From DAOVGZ01 sp964477815 (GTDB taxonomy: Bacteria > Babelota > Babeliae > Babelales > Vermiphilaceae), in assembly GCA_964477815.1 (NCBI GenBank), contig CAYZEO010000002.1, forward strand, positions 13,419 through 77,418: 64,000 nucleotides of DNA, read 5' to 3'. The notes beneath the pieces are model-generated. The model saw only the letters and a list, made by a program, of their open reading frames with translations, ran no database searches and had not been told where the DNA came from. Made by a program: the position numbers and the translations under genes. Within the stretch, counting starts at the first letter, position 1. Every line of letters starts with the position of its first letter. Of the stretch, positions 1-9,150 are shown one piece after another.

Positions 1-433
1 GTGGCTCCGATTTTGGTTCGGGCATTGGCTCCTCAGGTTCTGGTTCTTGAGGTTGGGCTTTGCCTGGAGTACCAAATGCTTCTTCAATCTCTTGTTCCAC
101 CTTTTTAAAGTATTCTTGACGTTCTTTTTCGCTCATTTGCTCTATTCTTGCAGCTTCATCAAGAACTTCTTTTTGTTGCTCAGGAGTTAAGCTTTCAAAC
201 ATTTGTTCCACGACTCCCTGCATGTAGGCCTCTTGCTCGGCCGGAGACATGCTTTCAATCTGTTGCTTAAGCCTTGTTTCATATTTCTGTCTTTCCTCAG
301 GGGAGAGCGACTTGTATTCTTCGTCAGATATAATTGGTACGTTGGCTTGGCCCTCTGAAATGAGTCCAAAACTCAAGCAAAATAAACTAGTGAGAACAAC
401 AAATAGTGAGTAAAAAGATCTTTTAATGGCCAC
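1..433 (-). CDS. Secreted Glu/Gln-rich protein, C-terminus beyond window
   Basis: The reverse strand is open from a GTG at 433 to the window edge (144 codons, no stop). The start is supported by AGAGGT about five bases upstream. The N-terminus has a basic residue pair and a hydrophobic stretch ending near SEGQA, a typical signal peptide. The mature part repeats a short helical motif of the type (L/M)SPEEQxxY (SLSPEERQKY, SMSPAEQEAY, SLTPEQQKEV, MSEKERQEYF) and then becomes Pro/Glu-rich. I do not recognise a family. It is divergent from the pseudopilin genes, so the control region of both lies at about 434-540. Confidence 0.7.
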   Translation of the reverse strand, partial: MAIKRSFYSLFVVLTSLFCLSFGLISEGQANVPIISDEEYKSLSPEERQKYETRLKQQIESMSPAEQEAYMQGVVEQMFESLTPEQQKEVLDEAARIEQMSEKERQEYFKKVEQEIEEAFGTPGKAQPQEPEPEEPMPEPKSEP

Positions 434-542
434 GGTTACCTCTTTTTTGGTTTTTATTGTTTTTATACATCTTTCTTACATAGATTGTATACGTATTTTA
501 CAGCCAATCAACCGGTTCGTGTATTTTCAAAAGGTAGAAGCC

Positions 543-995
543 GTGAATCGTGGAAAGGATAAAATATATTTCTGTTTGAAGTTTCAAAAAACTGTGCGGG
601 GCTTTTTGCTAATTGAACTTCTTATAGCTTTTTCTATTATCAGTGTCCTTCTGATTACAATCACGGGCTCCCTATCTCGTAGTATACAACATCAACAAAA
701 TTTGCGACTACGATTAAAAGCATTGAACAGTGCGATTTCTCAGATTGAGCAAACGCTCAATAAAAGACAGTTGCCAAGTGGTACATGTAAAAAAAAGAGT
801 CACACGGTTACTGTACAGCCAGTTTGGATTGATATTACGCAAGAAAAGATAGATAGGCTTATTCCAGCTTACTCAAAAAAGGGTGGAAAAATTCCATTTC
901 AACCGATTCTCGTAACGTCAGAGTGGAAAAATTGTTTCGGTCAAAAAAAAAGATTTCAGCTTATTTCGGGATTTTTTGCTGCTTCTGATAAATAG
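543..995 (+). CDS. Type IV pilin-like minor pseudopilin (prepilin)
   Basis: This contains a class III prepilin signal: a short basic leader ending in VRG, then FLLIELLIAFSIIS, with Glu at +5 and a hydrophobic helix. The family is processed by prepilin peptidase and assembled into type II secretion or type IV pilus-like filaments. The frame is open from an ATG at 426, but that would overlap the divergent gene, so I prefer the GTG at 543, which leaves a leader of about 20 residues. A TTG at about 573 is a third option. The rest has no recognisable domain. It is followed after 9 bases by another pseudopilin gene, so the cluster looks like an operon. Confidence 0.65.
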   Translation: MNRGKDKIYFCLKFQKTVRGFLLIELLIAFSIISVLLITITGSLSRSIQHQQNLRLRLKALNSAISQIEQTLNKRQLPSGTCKKKSHTVTVQPVWIDITQEKIDRLIPAYSKKGGKIPFQPILVTSEWKNCFGQKKRFQLISGFFAASDK

Positions 996-1004
996 GAGAA
1001 GTAT

Positions 1005-1526
1005 ATGAGGATAGCTCAAGGTTTTACCATTATTGAGTGGCTGATTTATTTTTTTCTTATCAGTTTTGTGTTAACTGGCATTTTTCACTTTGCTTTTACG
1101 ATACATCAGAATGTTGTACAAACAGAAGGGCGATCAACTCTTCTTTTGTCCCTTTCTATTGCACATGATGTTGTTGCTCGAGATCTTGCCGTTGCGCCTG
1201 GATCATTAGAGCGGTGGAAAAATTTCCAGGGAGATTTTATTTCTTGGAAACAGGATGAACGAGAAATTTTTCTTGGAAAAGAAAAAGAGTCGTTGGTGCG
1301 CACAGAAAGAAAATTCAATCGCAAGCTTAATAAATGGGGGAAAAAGACAAAAAGTTTGCTTGCCAGGCATATTACATCTGTGAAGTTTCATCCCAAGTAT
1401 CAAGAAAGGGCATCTGATAATAAGCTCCTATTACATGGAATACGCCTACTACTCAAAGGAGAGATCAAGGACTTTCAAATCAAGGTTGAACGTACAACTT
1501 TTTTAAAAACAGGTGAGATCTTATGA
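1005..1526 (+). CDS. Minor pseudopilin, GspJ/PulJ-like
   Basis: The N-terminus has a very short leader (MRIAQ) and the prepilin cleavage motif G-FTIIEW followed by a hydrophobic helix, the hallmark of type II secretion/type IV pilus minor pilins. The length (173 aa) suits a J-like pseudopilin. GGAGAA lies just upstream of the ATG. The remaining sequence is basic and poorly conserved. The stop overlaps the next start by four bases, indicating translational coupling. The J assignment rests on gene order and size only. Confidence 0.7.
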   Translation: MRIAQGFTIIEWLIYFFLISFVLTGIFHFAFTIHQNVVQTEGRSTLLLSLSIAHDVVARDLAVAPGSLERWKNFQGDFISWKQDEREIFLGKEKESLVRTERKFNRKLNKWGKKTKSLLARHITSVKFHPKYQERASDNKLLLHGIRLLLKGEIKDFQIKVERTTFLKTGEIL

Positions 1527-1981
1527 AAAAACCAAAACATTGTCAGCCTGGCTCGGCAATTTTGACGGTTGTTGTAGTAATGTCTGCAGTTGTTTTTATC
1601 TGCCTAAATATATTGAAATGTTCTGGTTTAAATACAAAACTTATTCTCAAGAGGCAGAATCGTGAACAAATATATCGCCTAACTGAAGGTGTTTTAAACT
1701 ACGGAGTTGCACTGTGCAAACAACGATTTGCAACTTTGCAACAGAAAGCATTAAAAGGTGAAAATCCAATTGCGCTGGAAGTGGGTACTTGGAAATTGGA
1801 GGGGCATTCACCGTACAAAGGGAAGCTGATCATTACACCATACAAACGGTCCGTTAAGTTAGAGGCTATGATGTGTCATCAACATAAATGCATCTTTCAA
1901 CTTTCATGTGATCTAGAGTGTAAAAGAAACAAACAAAAAAAACCTACTTTTTTTGTATCACGATGGAAAGAGGATGCCTAA
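1523..1981 (+). CDS. Minor pseudopilin, GspK/PilX-like
   Basis: The short basic N-terminus ends in a Gly-Ser-Ala cleavage-type site followed by ILTVVVVMSAVVFICLNIL. It lacks the usual Glu at +5, which is also typical of K-type pseudopilins. At 152 aa it is much shorter than a classical GspK, so it may be a reduced version or a different minor pilin. It overlaps the upstream gene by 4 bases and lnt by 8 bases. It contains several cysteines (MMCHQHKCIFQLSCDLEC) that could form disulfides outside the cytoplasm. Confidence 0.6.
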   Translation: MKKPKHCQPGSAILTVVVVMSAVVFICLNILKCSGLNTKLILKRQNREQIYRLTEGVLNYGVALCKQRFATLQQKALKGENPIALEVGTWKLEGHSPYKGKLIITPYKRSVKLEAMMCHQHKCIFQLSCDLECKRNKQKKPTFFVSRWKEDA

Positions 1982-3326
1982 ATGTTGGCTTTATTTATTT
2001 GTTTCAGCTATCACTTTTCAGTGCGCTTTTTTTTCGCCCCGTTTTTTCTTTTGGCTTGTTTTTGTGTGGTTGATCCCTCTTTTTTTCTGCATACAAAAAG
2101 GCTTTAAACTTTCTTTTAAAGAGGGATTTTTGTGGGGAATTATTTTTTATTCATTTCATCTTTTATCAGTGACAAAGCTTCTCATGACAGAATCGTACGG
2201 GGCCGGGAGATTTTTGTTTCCATTGTTATTAATAGGTTATTGTGCAACCCATTCTGGAATATGGTTTTTCTTTGCTGACAAAACAGCTGCTTTATTGGGT
2301 GCTAATCGTATTGCTCAAGCAATAGCATGGCAGGGTTGGACCGTGATTTATCTTTTGTGGGTACCTCGAGGTCTTCTTTGGATTTCTGGGCAGTATGTCG
2401 GTTATCCACTTTGCTTTCCTTTGTTACCACTCGCACATTATCCACACTTTCTTTATCTTCTTGCATCATTAAGTCGAGAGCTTCTGGTTTTTTGTGTTGT
2501 CTTTTTTTCGATGACCCTTTCACTTTTAAAGAAAGAGGGATATTATCCCGTTTTATTCATATCATCCCTGAGTTTAGCGCCATTTTTTTTGGGTTTTTTA
2601 CAAACAAAAGAGATAACAATTCCGCCAATCTCAAATACTTTAGGTTACATAGAACCACCGGATCCAGAAGTCTTTTGTCATCCAATGGATGCAGCGCAAG
2701 AGATCTATTATCGAATGCAAGATTTGATCGAACGATATCCCGAAATAAAATATATTGTTATGCCAGAATTGAGCTATAGATTCACCCTTAACAAGCATAA
2801 GCATATTATAGACCTTTGGAACAACAATGTTTTGCACAATTCTGTAGATCTTTTTATCGGCGCATGCCGAGAAGATAAAAAGGGAAGGGTGTTTAACTCT
2901 CTCTACTGGATAAAAGAGGGCAAGATAAAAAAAGTCTATGATAAAAAAAATCTTATGCCGTTCGCAGAATACACGCCAAAATTTTTTGAAAAGGTTCCCT
3001 TTTTTTCCGATCTTTTTTTTAAAAAAAGTAGAGCCTTTTCTGCTATGCGAAAGAAGGGTGTAGTTTTTGATATAAGTAACAACTTTTTTTTTGAACCTTT
3101 TATTTGCTCGGAAATTTTTTTTGATGTATCAAGAGATATAAAAATGTCTGATAACTCTTTTTTTCTGACAATTTTAAACGACTCACTTTTCTCCTCCTAC
3201 TCATTCCGCCACCTTATGTTTTTGTGGCACCATTTTAAGGTACTTGAACAAAACAAAGCCTGCCTTTTTGTGGGTTACAACTACGCTGCATTGCTTGGAA
3301 GCTCTTATAGTTATGTAATCTCTTGA
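1974..3326 (+). CDS. lnt: Apolipoprotein N-acyltransferase
   Basis: Lnt acylates the N-terminal cysteine of lipoproteins in the inner membrane, the last step of lipoprotein maturation. The N-terminal half has several hydrophobic segments (about residues 1-210). The C-terminal half is a nitrilase-like domain with the Glu-Lys-Cys triad visible: Glu about 265 in MPELSY, Lys about 324 in YDKKNLMPF and Cys about 378 in FICSEIFF. The 450-residue length is slightly short but normal for reduced genomes. The ATG at 1974 overlaps the upstream stop and follows GGAAAGAGG. An in-frame ATG at 1953 is possible but would only add a polar extension. Its presence implies a Gram-negative envelope with triacylated lipoproteins. 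Confidence 0.88.
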   Translation: MPKCWLYLFVSAITFQCAFFSPRFFFWLVFVWLIPLFFCIQKGFKLSFKEGFLWGIIFYSFHLLSVTKLLMTESYGAGRFLFPLLLIGYCATHSGIWFFFADKTAALLGANRIAQAIAWQGWTVIYLLWVPRGLLWISGQYVGYPLCFPLLPLAHYPHFLYLLASLSRELLVFCVVFFSMTLSLLKKEGYYPVLFISSLSLAPFFLGFLQTKEITIPPISNTLGYIEPPDPEVFCHPMDAAQEIYYRMQDLIERYPEIKYIVMPELSYRFTLNKHKHIIDLWNNNVLHNSVDLFIGACREDKKGRVFNSLYWIKEGKIKKVYDKKNLMPFAEYTPKFFEKVPFFSDLFFKKSRAFSAMRKKGVVFDISNNFFFEPFICSEIFFDVSRDIKMSDNSFFLTILNDSLFSSYSFRHLMFLWHHFKVLEQNKACLFVGYNYAALLGSSYSYVIS

Positions 3327-3401
3327 TTATCTGTAAATGAAAAATATATAGTGTGCCAGAATGCGTATGTTCACTTTTCCATTAAAAAAGGAGTTTTTCA
3401 A

Positions 3402-5648
3402 ATGGAACAAAAAAAAATAATTCTTTCTTTTTTTGTTTTTTTAAGTCTCACTTTCATTTCTCAGGCAAGTCCTCATGTCCGTGCACCGAGAGAGGATGGT
3501 TCATCCGTTCCTTGTGCGCAGTCCTCTTGCAACGTAGAAATCGACTCAATTCGGCAATGTGTTTGCTCAATGAATTCAACTCTTAATACACTTGTTACGC
3601 AAGGACTTGGAGAATGTCGTGCCACGACAATAACAAACAGTGACCAAGAAAATGGGGTAATCACTTTATCTACTGATGGCAACTACAGATTAGGTGAAGA
3701 TATAAGCTATCCAATTGTCATTGACTCAAATGATGTGTGCCTTAATCTTTGTTGTCGCTCTATTGAAATAAGTAACCCTGCCTATACTGCCATTAGAATA
3801 ACCTCGGGAAAACGAGGAATTCGAATAACTAATGGGCGAATCGGAAGTATTTCTGGTCCTGGATCGGGAAGTGGCATACTGGTCAACAGTGGCGTTTCAA
3901 AGATTCATCTTGCTCAGTTGGAGATTTTCAATTTTGGGTACGGAGTAAAATTTGAAGGCACACACGGAAATGAAATAATCGAAAGTGAATTGGTTGCGAT
4001 CGATTTCACGGCCTGCTCCGTTGGCGTCAGAATGGATCACTCAAATGACAATAGAATAGAACAGTGTAATGCCACTCACTGTCTCCGAATCGGCTTTGAT
4101 CTCGTTCAGTGCGAAGGAAACTGCATTGTTGATTGCAAAGCAGTAGAAACAGTTGGCCCACAAACAGTTATAGGTTTTAGATCAGAAAGCGGAAGCGGCA
4201 ATCTCTTTAAAGAATGTGTAGCAAAAAAATCAAAAGTATCTGCCGTGGAATTTTCCAACAAAGCATATGGCTTCTTGTTGACTGGTACAGAGAATGACTC
4301 AAAAATTGTTGATTGTATTGTGAATGAAGTTGAAACAGAACAACTAGAAACTAGCAGTGCTCTGGCCTATGGAATAGCACTCGAACCAACCCTTTTCCCT
4401 GAAGAACAAATTTTTGATGCTATTTATCAAGCAGAAACTCCATTAATAGAGGGTGACAATCGCACTATTGCTTGGTCTCCAAATGAACGATATATGGCAT
4501 CTTCAGCAAATATAGGACTGCAAATTCACAGAAATGACTACACGAATTTAGTCACTTTAATTAAATATAATGTTGCAAGCTACAATCATGGTGATGCTGT
4601 TTGGTCGCCCGATGGGCATTCCCTCATTTTAACTGACAGCAGAGACGATGCGACAACCATATATCTTTTTAGCTTTAATGAAAGTGATGTAATTCTTTTA
4701 CAGTCGATAGGATTCTCTACCTCTCCCGATGTAATGTCAGTCGCATGGTCACCAGACGGTCAATATGTGGCATTTGGCCTTCCTCAAGATATTCACCTTT
4801 ACAGATTTACCGGCACATCACTGATCCAAATTCCAGTTCCAGCAGGATTTATTGGTAATTTAAACGGACAAGACATACGTTCTCTTTCCTGGTCTCCCGA
4901 TGGATTGTACCTTGTTGCGGGAAGTGATGTAGCGGGAAATGACACAGGAAAAGTAACTCTCTTTACCTTTGATGGAAGAAACCTAAGAAATGTTACCGAT
5001 CTAACTCTCAGTGGAACAGTATTGGCGATAGAATGGTCGCCAAGTGGAAAAGTTGTGGCCGCAGGAACAGGTAACAATGTTAATAGCGATGGTCACCTAT
5101 ACCTTATTGACTTCGAACAAACCTCCTTTTCAATAATGGACGACACCAATATTGGAGAGACTGTGAATAGCGTTTCATGGTCGCCTTATGGAAAATATAT
5201 TACAATAACTCATCGAGGAACAATGAACATGTTTGGTTTTGATGGAGAAAAAGCAACTTCAATAACAAGTTATAATTTTAATTTTGCTTACACTGACTGG
5301 TCACCAAGTGGAGCCTTTTTGGTCGCAGCCCGAACTTTTGATAAAGTTTATTCCTACCAAGTAATGACAACGCCGGTAGACTGTTTGATAGCAGGCTGTA
5401 AAGTGTGTGGAGTATTAGCTTTTAAACCATTTGTTGGAACAGGAATGATAGGCGGACTAGAACCGTATTATTTTGAAAATATTTCCTGTAATAACGAGGT
5501 TGACTATGCTTATGGAATACCAAATGTATTTCACGCTGATCATAATACCATGAGGCCATTTGATAATATTGCATCACAAATTCCTCGATTCATAAGAAGA
5601 TGGGGAAATGCTGTTATTCTTTACGGACCTCGAATGGCGATGGCATAG
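3402..5648 (+). CDS. Secreted beta-helix protein with inserted seven-bladed WD40-like propeller
   Basis: The start at 3402 follows AAGGAG and gives a clear signal peptide ending near SQASP. Residues about 100-330 look like a right-handed parallel beta-helix (short Ile/Val/Gly/Asn repeats such as IRITNGRIGSISG and repeated DC turns). Residues about 357-633 carry seven regularly spaced (A/S/V/E/D)WSP(D/S)G motifs, as expected for a seven-bladed beta-propeller of WD40/TolB type. The final about 110 residues return to the DC-rich helix style, so the propeller appears inserted into the helix. It is probably exported, with a binding or surface role. No catalytic motif is recognised. A strong terminator follows. 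Confidence 0.75.
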   Translation: MEQKKIILSFFVFLSLTFISQASPHVRAPREDGSSVPCAQSSCNVEIDSIRQCVCSMNSTLNTLVTQGLGECRATTITNSDQENGVITLSTDGNYRLGEDISYPIVIDSNDVCLNLCCRSIEISNPAYTAIRITSGKRGIRITNGRIGSISGPGSGSGILVNSGVSKIHLAQLEIFNFGYGVKFEGTHGNEIIESELVAIDFTACSVGVRMDHSNDNRIEQCNATHCLRIGFDLVQCEGNCIVDCKAVETVGPQTVIGFRSESGSGNLFKECVAKKSKVSAVEFSNKAYGFLLTGTENDSKIVDCIVNEVETEQLETSSALAYGIALEPTLFPEEQIFDAIYQAETPLIEGDNRTIAWSPNERYMASSANIGLQIHRNDYTNLVTLIKYNVASYNHGDAVWSPDGHSLILTDSRDDATTIYLFSFNESDVILLQSIGFSTSPDVMSVAWSPDGQYVAFGLPQDIHLYRFTGTSLIQIPVPAGFIGNLNGQDIRSLSWSPDGLYLVAGSDVAGNDTGKVTLFTFDGRNLRNVTDLTLSGTVLAIEWSPSGKVVAAGTGNNVNSDGHLYLIDFEQTSFSIMDDTNIGETVNSVSWSPYGKYITITHRGTMNMFGFDGEKATSITSYNFNFAYTDWSPSGAFLVAARTFDKVYSYQVMTTPVDCLIAGCKVCGVLAFKPFVGTGMIGGLEPYYFENISCNNEVDYAYGIPNVFHADHNTMRPFDNIASQIPRFIRRWGNAVILYGPRMAMA

Positions 5649-5670
5649 AGCTACCAAATCAATAGATCCA

Positions 5671-5703
5671 AAAAGGAGCCCTTTAAAAAGGGCTCCTTTT
5701 TCT
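5671..5703 (+). terminator. Rho-independent terminator after the beta-helix/propeller gene
   Basis: A perfect 11-bp stem (AAAAGGAGCCC with GGGCTCCTTTT) with an 8-base loop ends in a T run, 23 bases after the stop codon. Confidence 0.9.
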
Positions 5704-5782
5704 AAGACAATTTTTAGTCTATACTGTAAGCAAGTTCAAAGAAGAGTAATTTAAATAACTTACTTTAAAAAGAGTATTCATT

Positions 5783-6229
5783 ATGAGAGTTTTTCTTTTC
5801 AAAGACATAGAAAAAGTTGGAATGGCAGGCGAAATTGTCAAGGTAAAACCAGGATTTGCTTCCAATTTCCTTATTCCCAAAAAACTTGCTGTTATACTTA
5901 CTCCAAAAAACGAAGTTTTTTATCAAGCAAAAGTAAAAAATGTTGAGCATCGAAAAGAGGTTATTTCAAGCAAAACATCTATGCTTGCAGAAAAAATTAA
6001 ACAACTCGTTTTGACCCTCAAAAGAAAAACTCACGACGATGGAAGGCTGTACGGCGCAGTTAATGGTAGTGAAATTGCTGAACTACTAACAAAACATGGT
6101 GTTAGCGTGGCAAAAAACCAAGTCGAATTTGGAAAGTCTATTAAGGCAACAGGAAGCCATAAAGTTACCATCAAACTTTCTTCAAAGCTTCAACCACAAC
6201 TAACACTTAAGGTCATTTCAGAAAAATAA
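5783..6229 (+). CDS. rplI: 50S ribosomal protein L9
   Basis: The family signature is at the N-terminus: MRVFLFKDIEKVGMAGEIV then KVKPGFASNFLIPK, the L9 N-terminal RNA-binding domain, followed by a long connecting helix and a C-terminal domain (DGRLYGAVNGSEIAELL). The length of 148 aa is normal. L9 binds 23S rRNA near L1. It is followed by dnaB after 28 bases, a pairing common in many bacteria. Confidence 0.95.
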   Translation: MRVFLFKDIEKVGMAGEIVKVKPGFASNFLIPKKLAVILTPKNEVFYQAKVKNVEHRKEVISSKTSMLAEKIKQLVLTLKRKTHDDGRLYGAVNGSEIAELLTKHGVSVAKNQVEFGKSIKATGSHKVTIKLSSKLQPQLTLKVISEK

Positions 6230-6257
6230 ACTTTTTTACTTGTTTTGAGGCACTTTC

Positions 6258-7631
6258 ATGCACAAGGCGCCACAGCGCACACAAAAAAAACATATCAACA
6301 CAGAACACGTGCTGGGCAGATCTTTGCCGGCAAATCTTGATGCTGAGCGAGCGGTGTTGGGGGCTCTACTTTTGAATGACGAGACGCTACAACAAGTCTC
6401 TGAAACTCTTTTGCCAAACGATTTTTACAATCCTCAACACAAAATTATTTACGAAACGATTCTAGAAATTTCTCAGAGATTTTCACGAATTGATCTTGTC
6501 ACTCTTCAGGATGAATTAAAAAAGAAAAAAAGGCTTGATTCGATCGGTGGCGTAACCTACCTTTTATCGCTCCAAGAAGAGATTCCGTCTCTTGGTCTTG
6601 TTGAACAACACGCGCGAATCATTAAAGAAAAAGCAATTCTACGAGAATTAATTGACTCCGCGACCGGCATCATTACAAATTGTTACGATCAAGATGACGA
6701 AAACATCTCTGCTGTTTTAGATGAGGCAGAAAAAACAATTTTTCAGATCGCCAACAAAAGAACTAGTCAAAGTTTTGTTCAACTGAACATATGGTTAAAA
6801 AAAACATTCCAACACCTTTCGGATATTAAAAGCCATAGCAAAGGAGTTACAGGCATTCCCTCCGGATATAAGAAACTTGACAGTATGTCTTCTGGTTTTC
6901 AAAACGGAGATTTTATTGTTCTTGCGGCACGTCCCTCAATGGGAAAAACGGCACTATCTCTTTCCATCGCAAGTCACGCAGCAAAAAACGGAATCACTAC
7001 AGGTTTTTTCTCCCTTGAAATGTCTGCCGAACAATTAACTCTGCGCCTACTTTCTGCAGAGTCCGGAATTGCGCATCACAATATAAGAAACGCAACAATA
7101 AGTTCAGAAGAATGGGTTGGTCTTACTAATGTTGCGGCAGAACTTGCACAGATGAAACTTTTTATAGATGATACTGCAATGCTCAGTATTATGGATTTGC
7201 GAGCAAAGGCACGAAAACTAAAAGCCGAACATGGCCTACAATTTCTTGTTATTGACTACCTCCAATTGTTGCATTCAAGCAAGCGTCACGAAAATCGACA
7301 CCAAGAAGTTTCGCAGATTTCAAGGTCATTGAAAGCACTTGCAAAAGAGTTAGAAATTCCCGTTCTTTCACTTTCTCAACTTTCTAGAGCTGTAGAAAAT
7401 CGGATGGACAAGAGGCCAATGCTTTCCGATCTACGAGAATCTGGTGCAATAGAACAGGACGCAGATCTGATAATGTTTTTATATCGTGACATTGTATACA
7501 ATTCAGATGCCGAAAATCCTGCACTTTCTGAATTAATTATCGGAAAACAACGCAATGGTCCAACAGGAACTGTTTTTCTGAACTTTTCTAAAGAGTTAAC
7601 CAAATTTGAAAATATGGAGCAGGAGTACTAA
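6258..7631 (+). CDS. dnaB: Replicative DNA helicase DnaB
   Basis: This is the hexameric 5'-3' helicase of the replication fork. The N-terminal domain has NLDAERAVLGALLLN. The RecA-fold C-terminal domain has Walker A ARPSMGKTALS near residues 222-232, the H1a Glu region FFSLEMSAEQL, Walker B LQFLVIDYLQLL and the arginine-finger region VLSLSQLSRAVE. At 457 aa with no intein it is complete. It sits between rplI and ruvC on the same strand. Confidence 0.96.
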   Translation: MHKAPQRTQKKHINTEHVLGRSLPANLDAERAVLGALLLNDETLQQVSETLLPNDFYNPQHKIIYETILEISQRFSRIDLVTLQDELKKKKRLDSIGGVTYLLSLQEEIPSLGLVEQHARIIKEKAILRELIDSATGIITNCYDQDDENISAVLDEAEKTIFQIANKRTSQSFVQLNIWLKKTFQHLSDIKSHSKGVTGIPSGYKKLDSMSSGFQNGDFIVLAARPSMGKTALSLSIASHAAKNGITTGFFSLEMSAEQLTLRLLSAESGIAHHNIRNATISSEEWVGLTNVAAELAQMKLFIDDTAMLSIMDLRAKARKLKAEHGLQFLVIDYLQLLHSSKRHENRHQEVSQISRSLKALAKELEIPVLSLSQLSRAVENRMDKRPMLSDLRESGAIEQDADLIMFLYRDIVYNSDAENPALSELIIGKQRNGPTGTVFLNFSKELTKFENMEQEY

Positions 7632-7653
7632 AGTAAATCAAAAAGGAGAGCCT

Positions 7654-8139
7654 ATGACCATTCTTGGCATCGACCCTGGTTTACGCTTTGCCGGTTTTGC
7701 AGTTTTGAAAAAAGAAAAAGGTCGCTCTTTTTTACTTGACCATGGTTGTCTCACTTTACAACAATCAAAATCCATTCAAGAACGAATTCATATTTTTTAT
7801 ACTGTTTTCTCTGAAAAAATAAAACATTTTGGCGTAACAGATATAGCGCTGGAAACACCGTTTTTAGGTAAAAATGCACAAAATTTTTTAAAACTTGGCT
7901 ATGTGCGTGGCACACTATATCTTCTTTCAGCACAAAACAGCTGTATGATTCACGAATTCTCTCCAAGAGAGGTCAAACGCTCTATTACAGGCTTTGGAGG
8001 AGCCAGCAAAGAGCAAGTTGCCAGAATTATTCTGAAACTTTTCCCAACAATGAAACCTCCAAAAAGAGACGATGTAACAGATGCGCTCGCTGTCACATTG
8101 TGCGGTCTATGGAAAAATAAAAATTCCTATTTTATGTAA
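7654..8139 (+). CDS. ruvC: Holliday junction endodeoxyribonuclease RuvC
   Basis: RuvC is a dimer that cuts four-way junctions symmetrically during recombinational repair. The acidic catalytic residues are present: Asp7 in GIDPG, Glu67 in ALETPF, and Asp140/Asp143 in RDDVTDALAV. The ATG at 7654 is preceded by AAAAGGAGAG, which favours it over upstream in-frame starts that overlap dnaB. At 161 aa it is complete. No ruvA or ruvB is in the window. Confidence 0.94.
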   Translation: MTILGIDPGLRFAGFAVLKKEKGRSFLLDHGCLTLQQSKSIQERIHIFYTVFSEKIKHFGVTDIALETPFLGKNAQNFLKLGYVRGTLYLLSAQNSCMIHEFSPREVKRSITGFGGASKEQVARIILKLFPTMKPPKRDDVTDALAVTLCGLWKNKNSYFM

Positions 8140-8239
8140 TTTGTTGTTTTTATTTATCTTTTTTATGTATGGTATTAAAAATTTGTAAAGAGGGGGGAGA
8201 TAAGAGGCCTTGAAAGCAGGGAAGCGAAAGGAGCCTCGC

Positions 8240-8740
8240 ATGAAAAATTTGAATATTTCAGAGTTGAAACAAAAAAAATTTTCTTCATCAACAATCAGTA
8301 AAGAAATGCAACAAGCTCGCCACATCAGAGAACCATTTTCGGACATAGATATCCTCGACATACAAGATATCTTTTTAAAAAATGGACTACATTATATTAA
8401 GGTTGACGATTTGACATCAGGAAGAGAACTCGTCAACCTGTTTCTTGATTCACTGAACTACTACAGCAACGTCGCGTGTCTTACAACATCAAACTACCCA
8501 CTTTATAGCAAAGCAACAAATCTTTATAACGAACTTGAGCAAGGCGGCTACTTGCAATCCAACTTCCAATTAAAAATAGAAGAGTTTTTTCTTGAACAGT
8601 TTTACTACGACTTTGTCTGGGTTGAAGCAACTCGAGAACTTGTGCGCAGTGAATGGACAACCGCCTGTTTTCGCCAGATGAAACATTTCAAACTTGATCA
8701 ACTCATACCAATCTTAATTGTATCGTATGATAAAGGCTGA
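8240..8740 (+). CDS. Conserved-looking hypothetical protein, 166 aa
   Basis: I do not recognise this family. The start at 8240 follows GAAAGGAG. The protein is soluble, with no signal peptide or membrane segment, and has a mixed alpha/beta pattern (GLHYIKVDDLTSGRELVNLFLDSL, then YYSNVACLTTSNYPLY). That pattern is faintly like a degenerate RecA/KaiC-fold protein without a P-loop, but this is speculative. It follows ruvC on the same strand after 100 bases. A terminator-like hairpin lies about 110 bases downstream. Confidence 0.6.
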   Translation: MKNLNISELKQKKFSSSTISKEMQQARHIREPFSDIDILDIQDIFLKNGLHYIKVDDLTSGRELVNLFLDSLNYYSNVACLTTSNYPLYSKATNLYNELEQGGYLQSNFQLKIEEFFLEQFYYDFVWVEATRELVRSEWTTACFRQMKHFKLDQLIPILIVSYDKG

Positions 8741-9150
8741 ATATTTTTTCTTTTCAAGCTGAACACCGCGCCAAAAAGATGCAAAAAGTCGAGAACGCCT
8801 TCGCAAAAATACACCTCGACCCACAACTATACTTAAATCAAAAGTTTTCAATAGCGCCCAAATTTGAGCGCTATTTTTCTTGGATCAACTAAAAATAAAA
8901 TTTCCCTTAGAACTGTAAACAGAAAAGTATGCTTCACATACTGACCAGAGTATGAAACCTCCAAATTCGGGCATTCGTTCAATAAAAGAGGGGTTGAAAA
9001 GAATAAGATCGGCCCCCAGAGGCTTTTGCCCTTATGCGAATCTGATAATGTATATTATGTAAAAAGTATACGGGGTCTTTGAAAAAAGAATTTATGTTTT
9101 TTATAGAAGAAAAGAAGTAGGAAATTTCAACTACTTTTAAAATAGTACAC
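8741..9150. other. Intergenic region with a hairpin and no confident gene
   Basis: The 410 bases after the hypothetical gene hold a terminator-like hairpin at 8850-8879 and AT-rich sequence. A 37-codon frame at 8779-8892 overlaps the hairpin and may be a remnant. I see no RNA gene or recognisable coding region between 8893 and 9150. Confidence 0.5.
8850..8879 (+). terminator. Rho-independent terminator
   Basis: An 8-bp stem AATAGCGC / GCGCTATT (8850-8857 with 8868-8875) is followed by a T run to 8878. It probably ends the dnaB-ruvC-hypothetical transcription unit. Confidence 0.7.

Noticed and set aside
8779..8892. 37-codon ORF
   Set aside because: It overlaps the terminator hairpin and lacks a binding site; kept only as a possible remnant.
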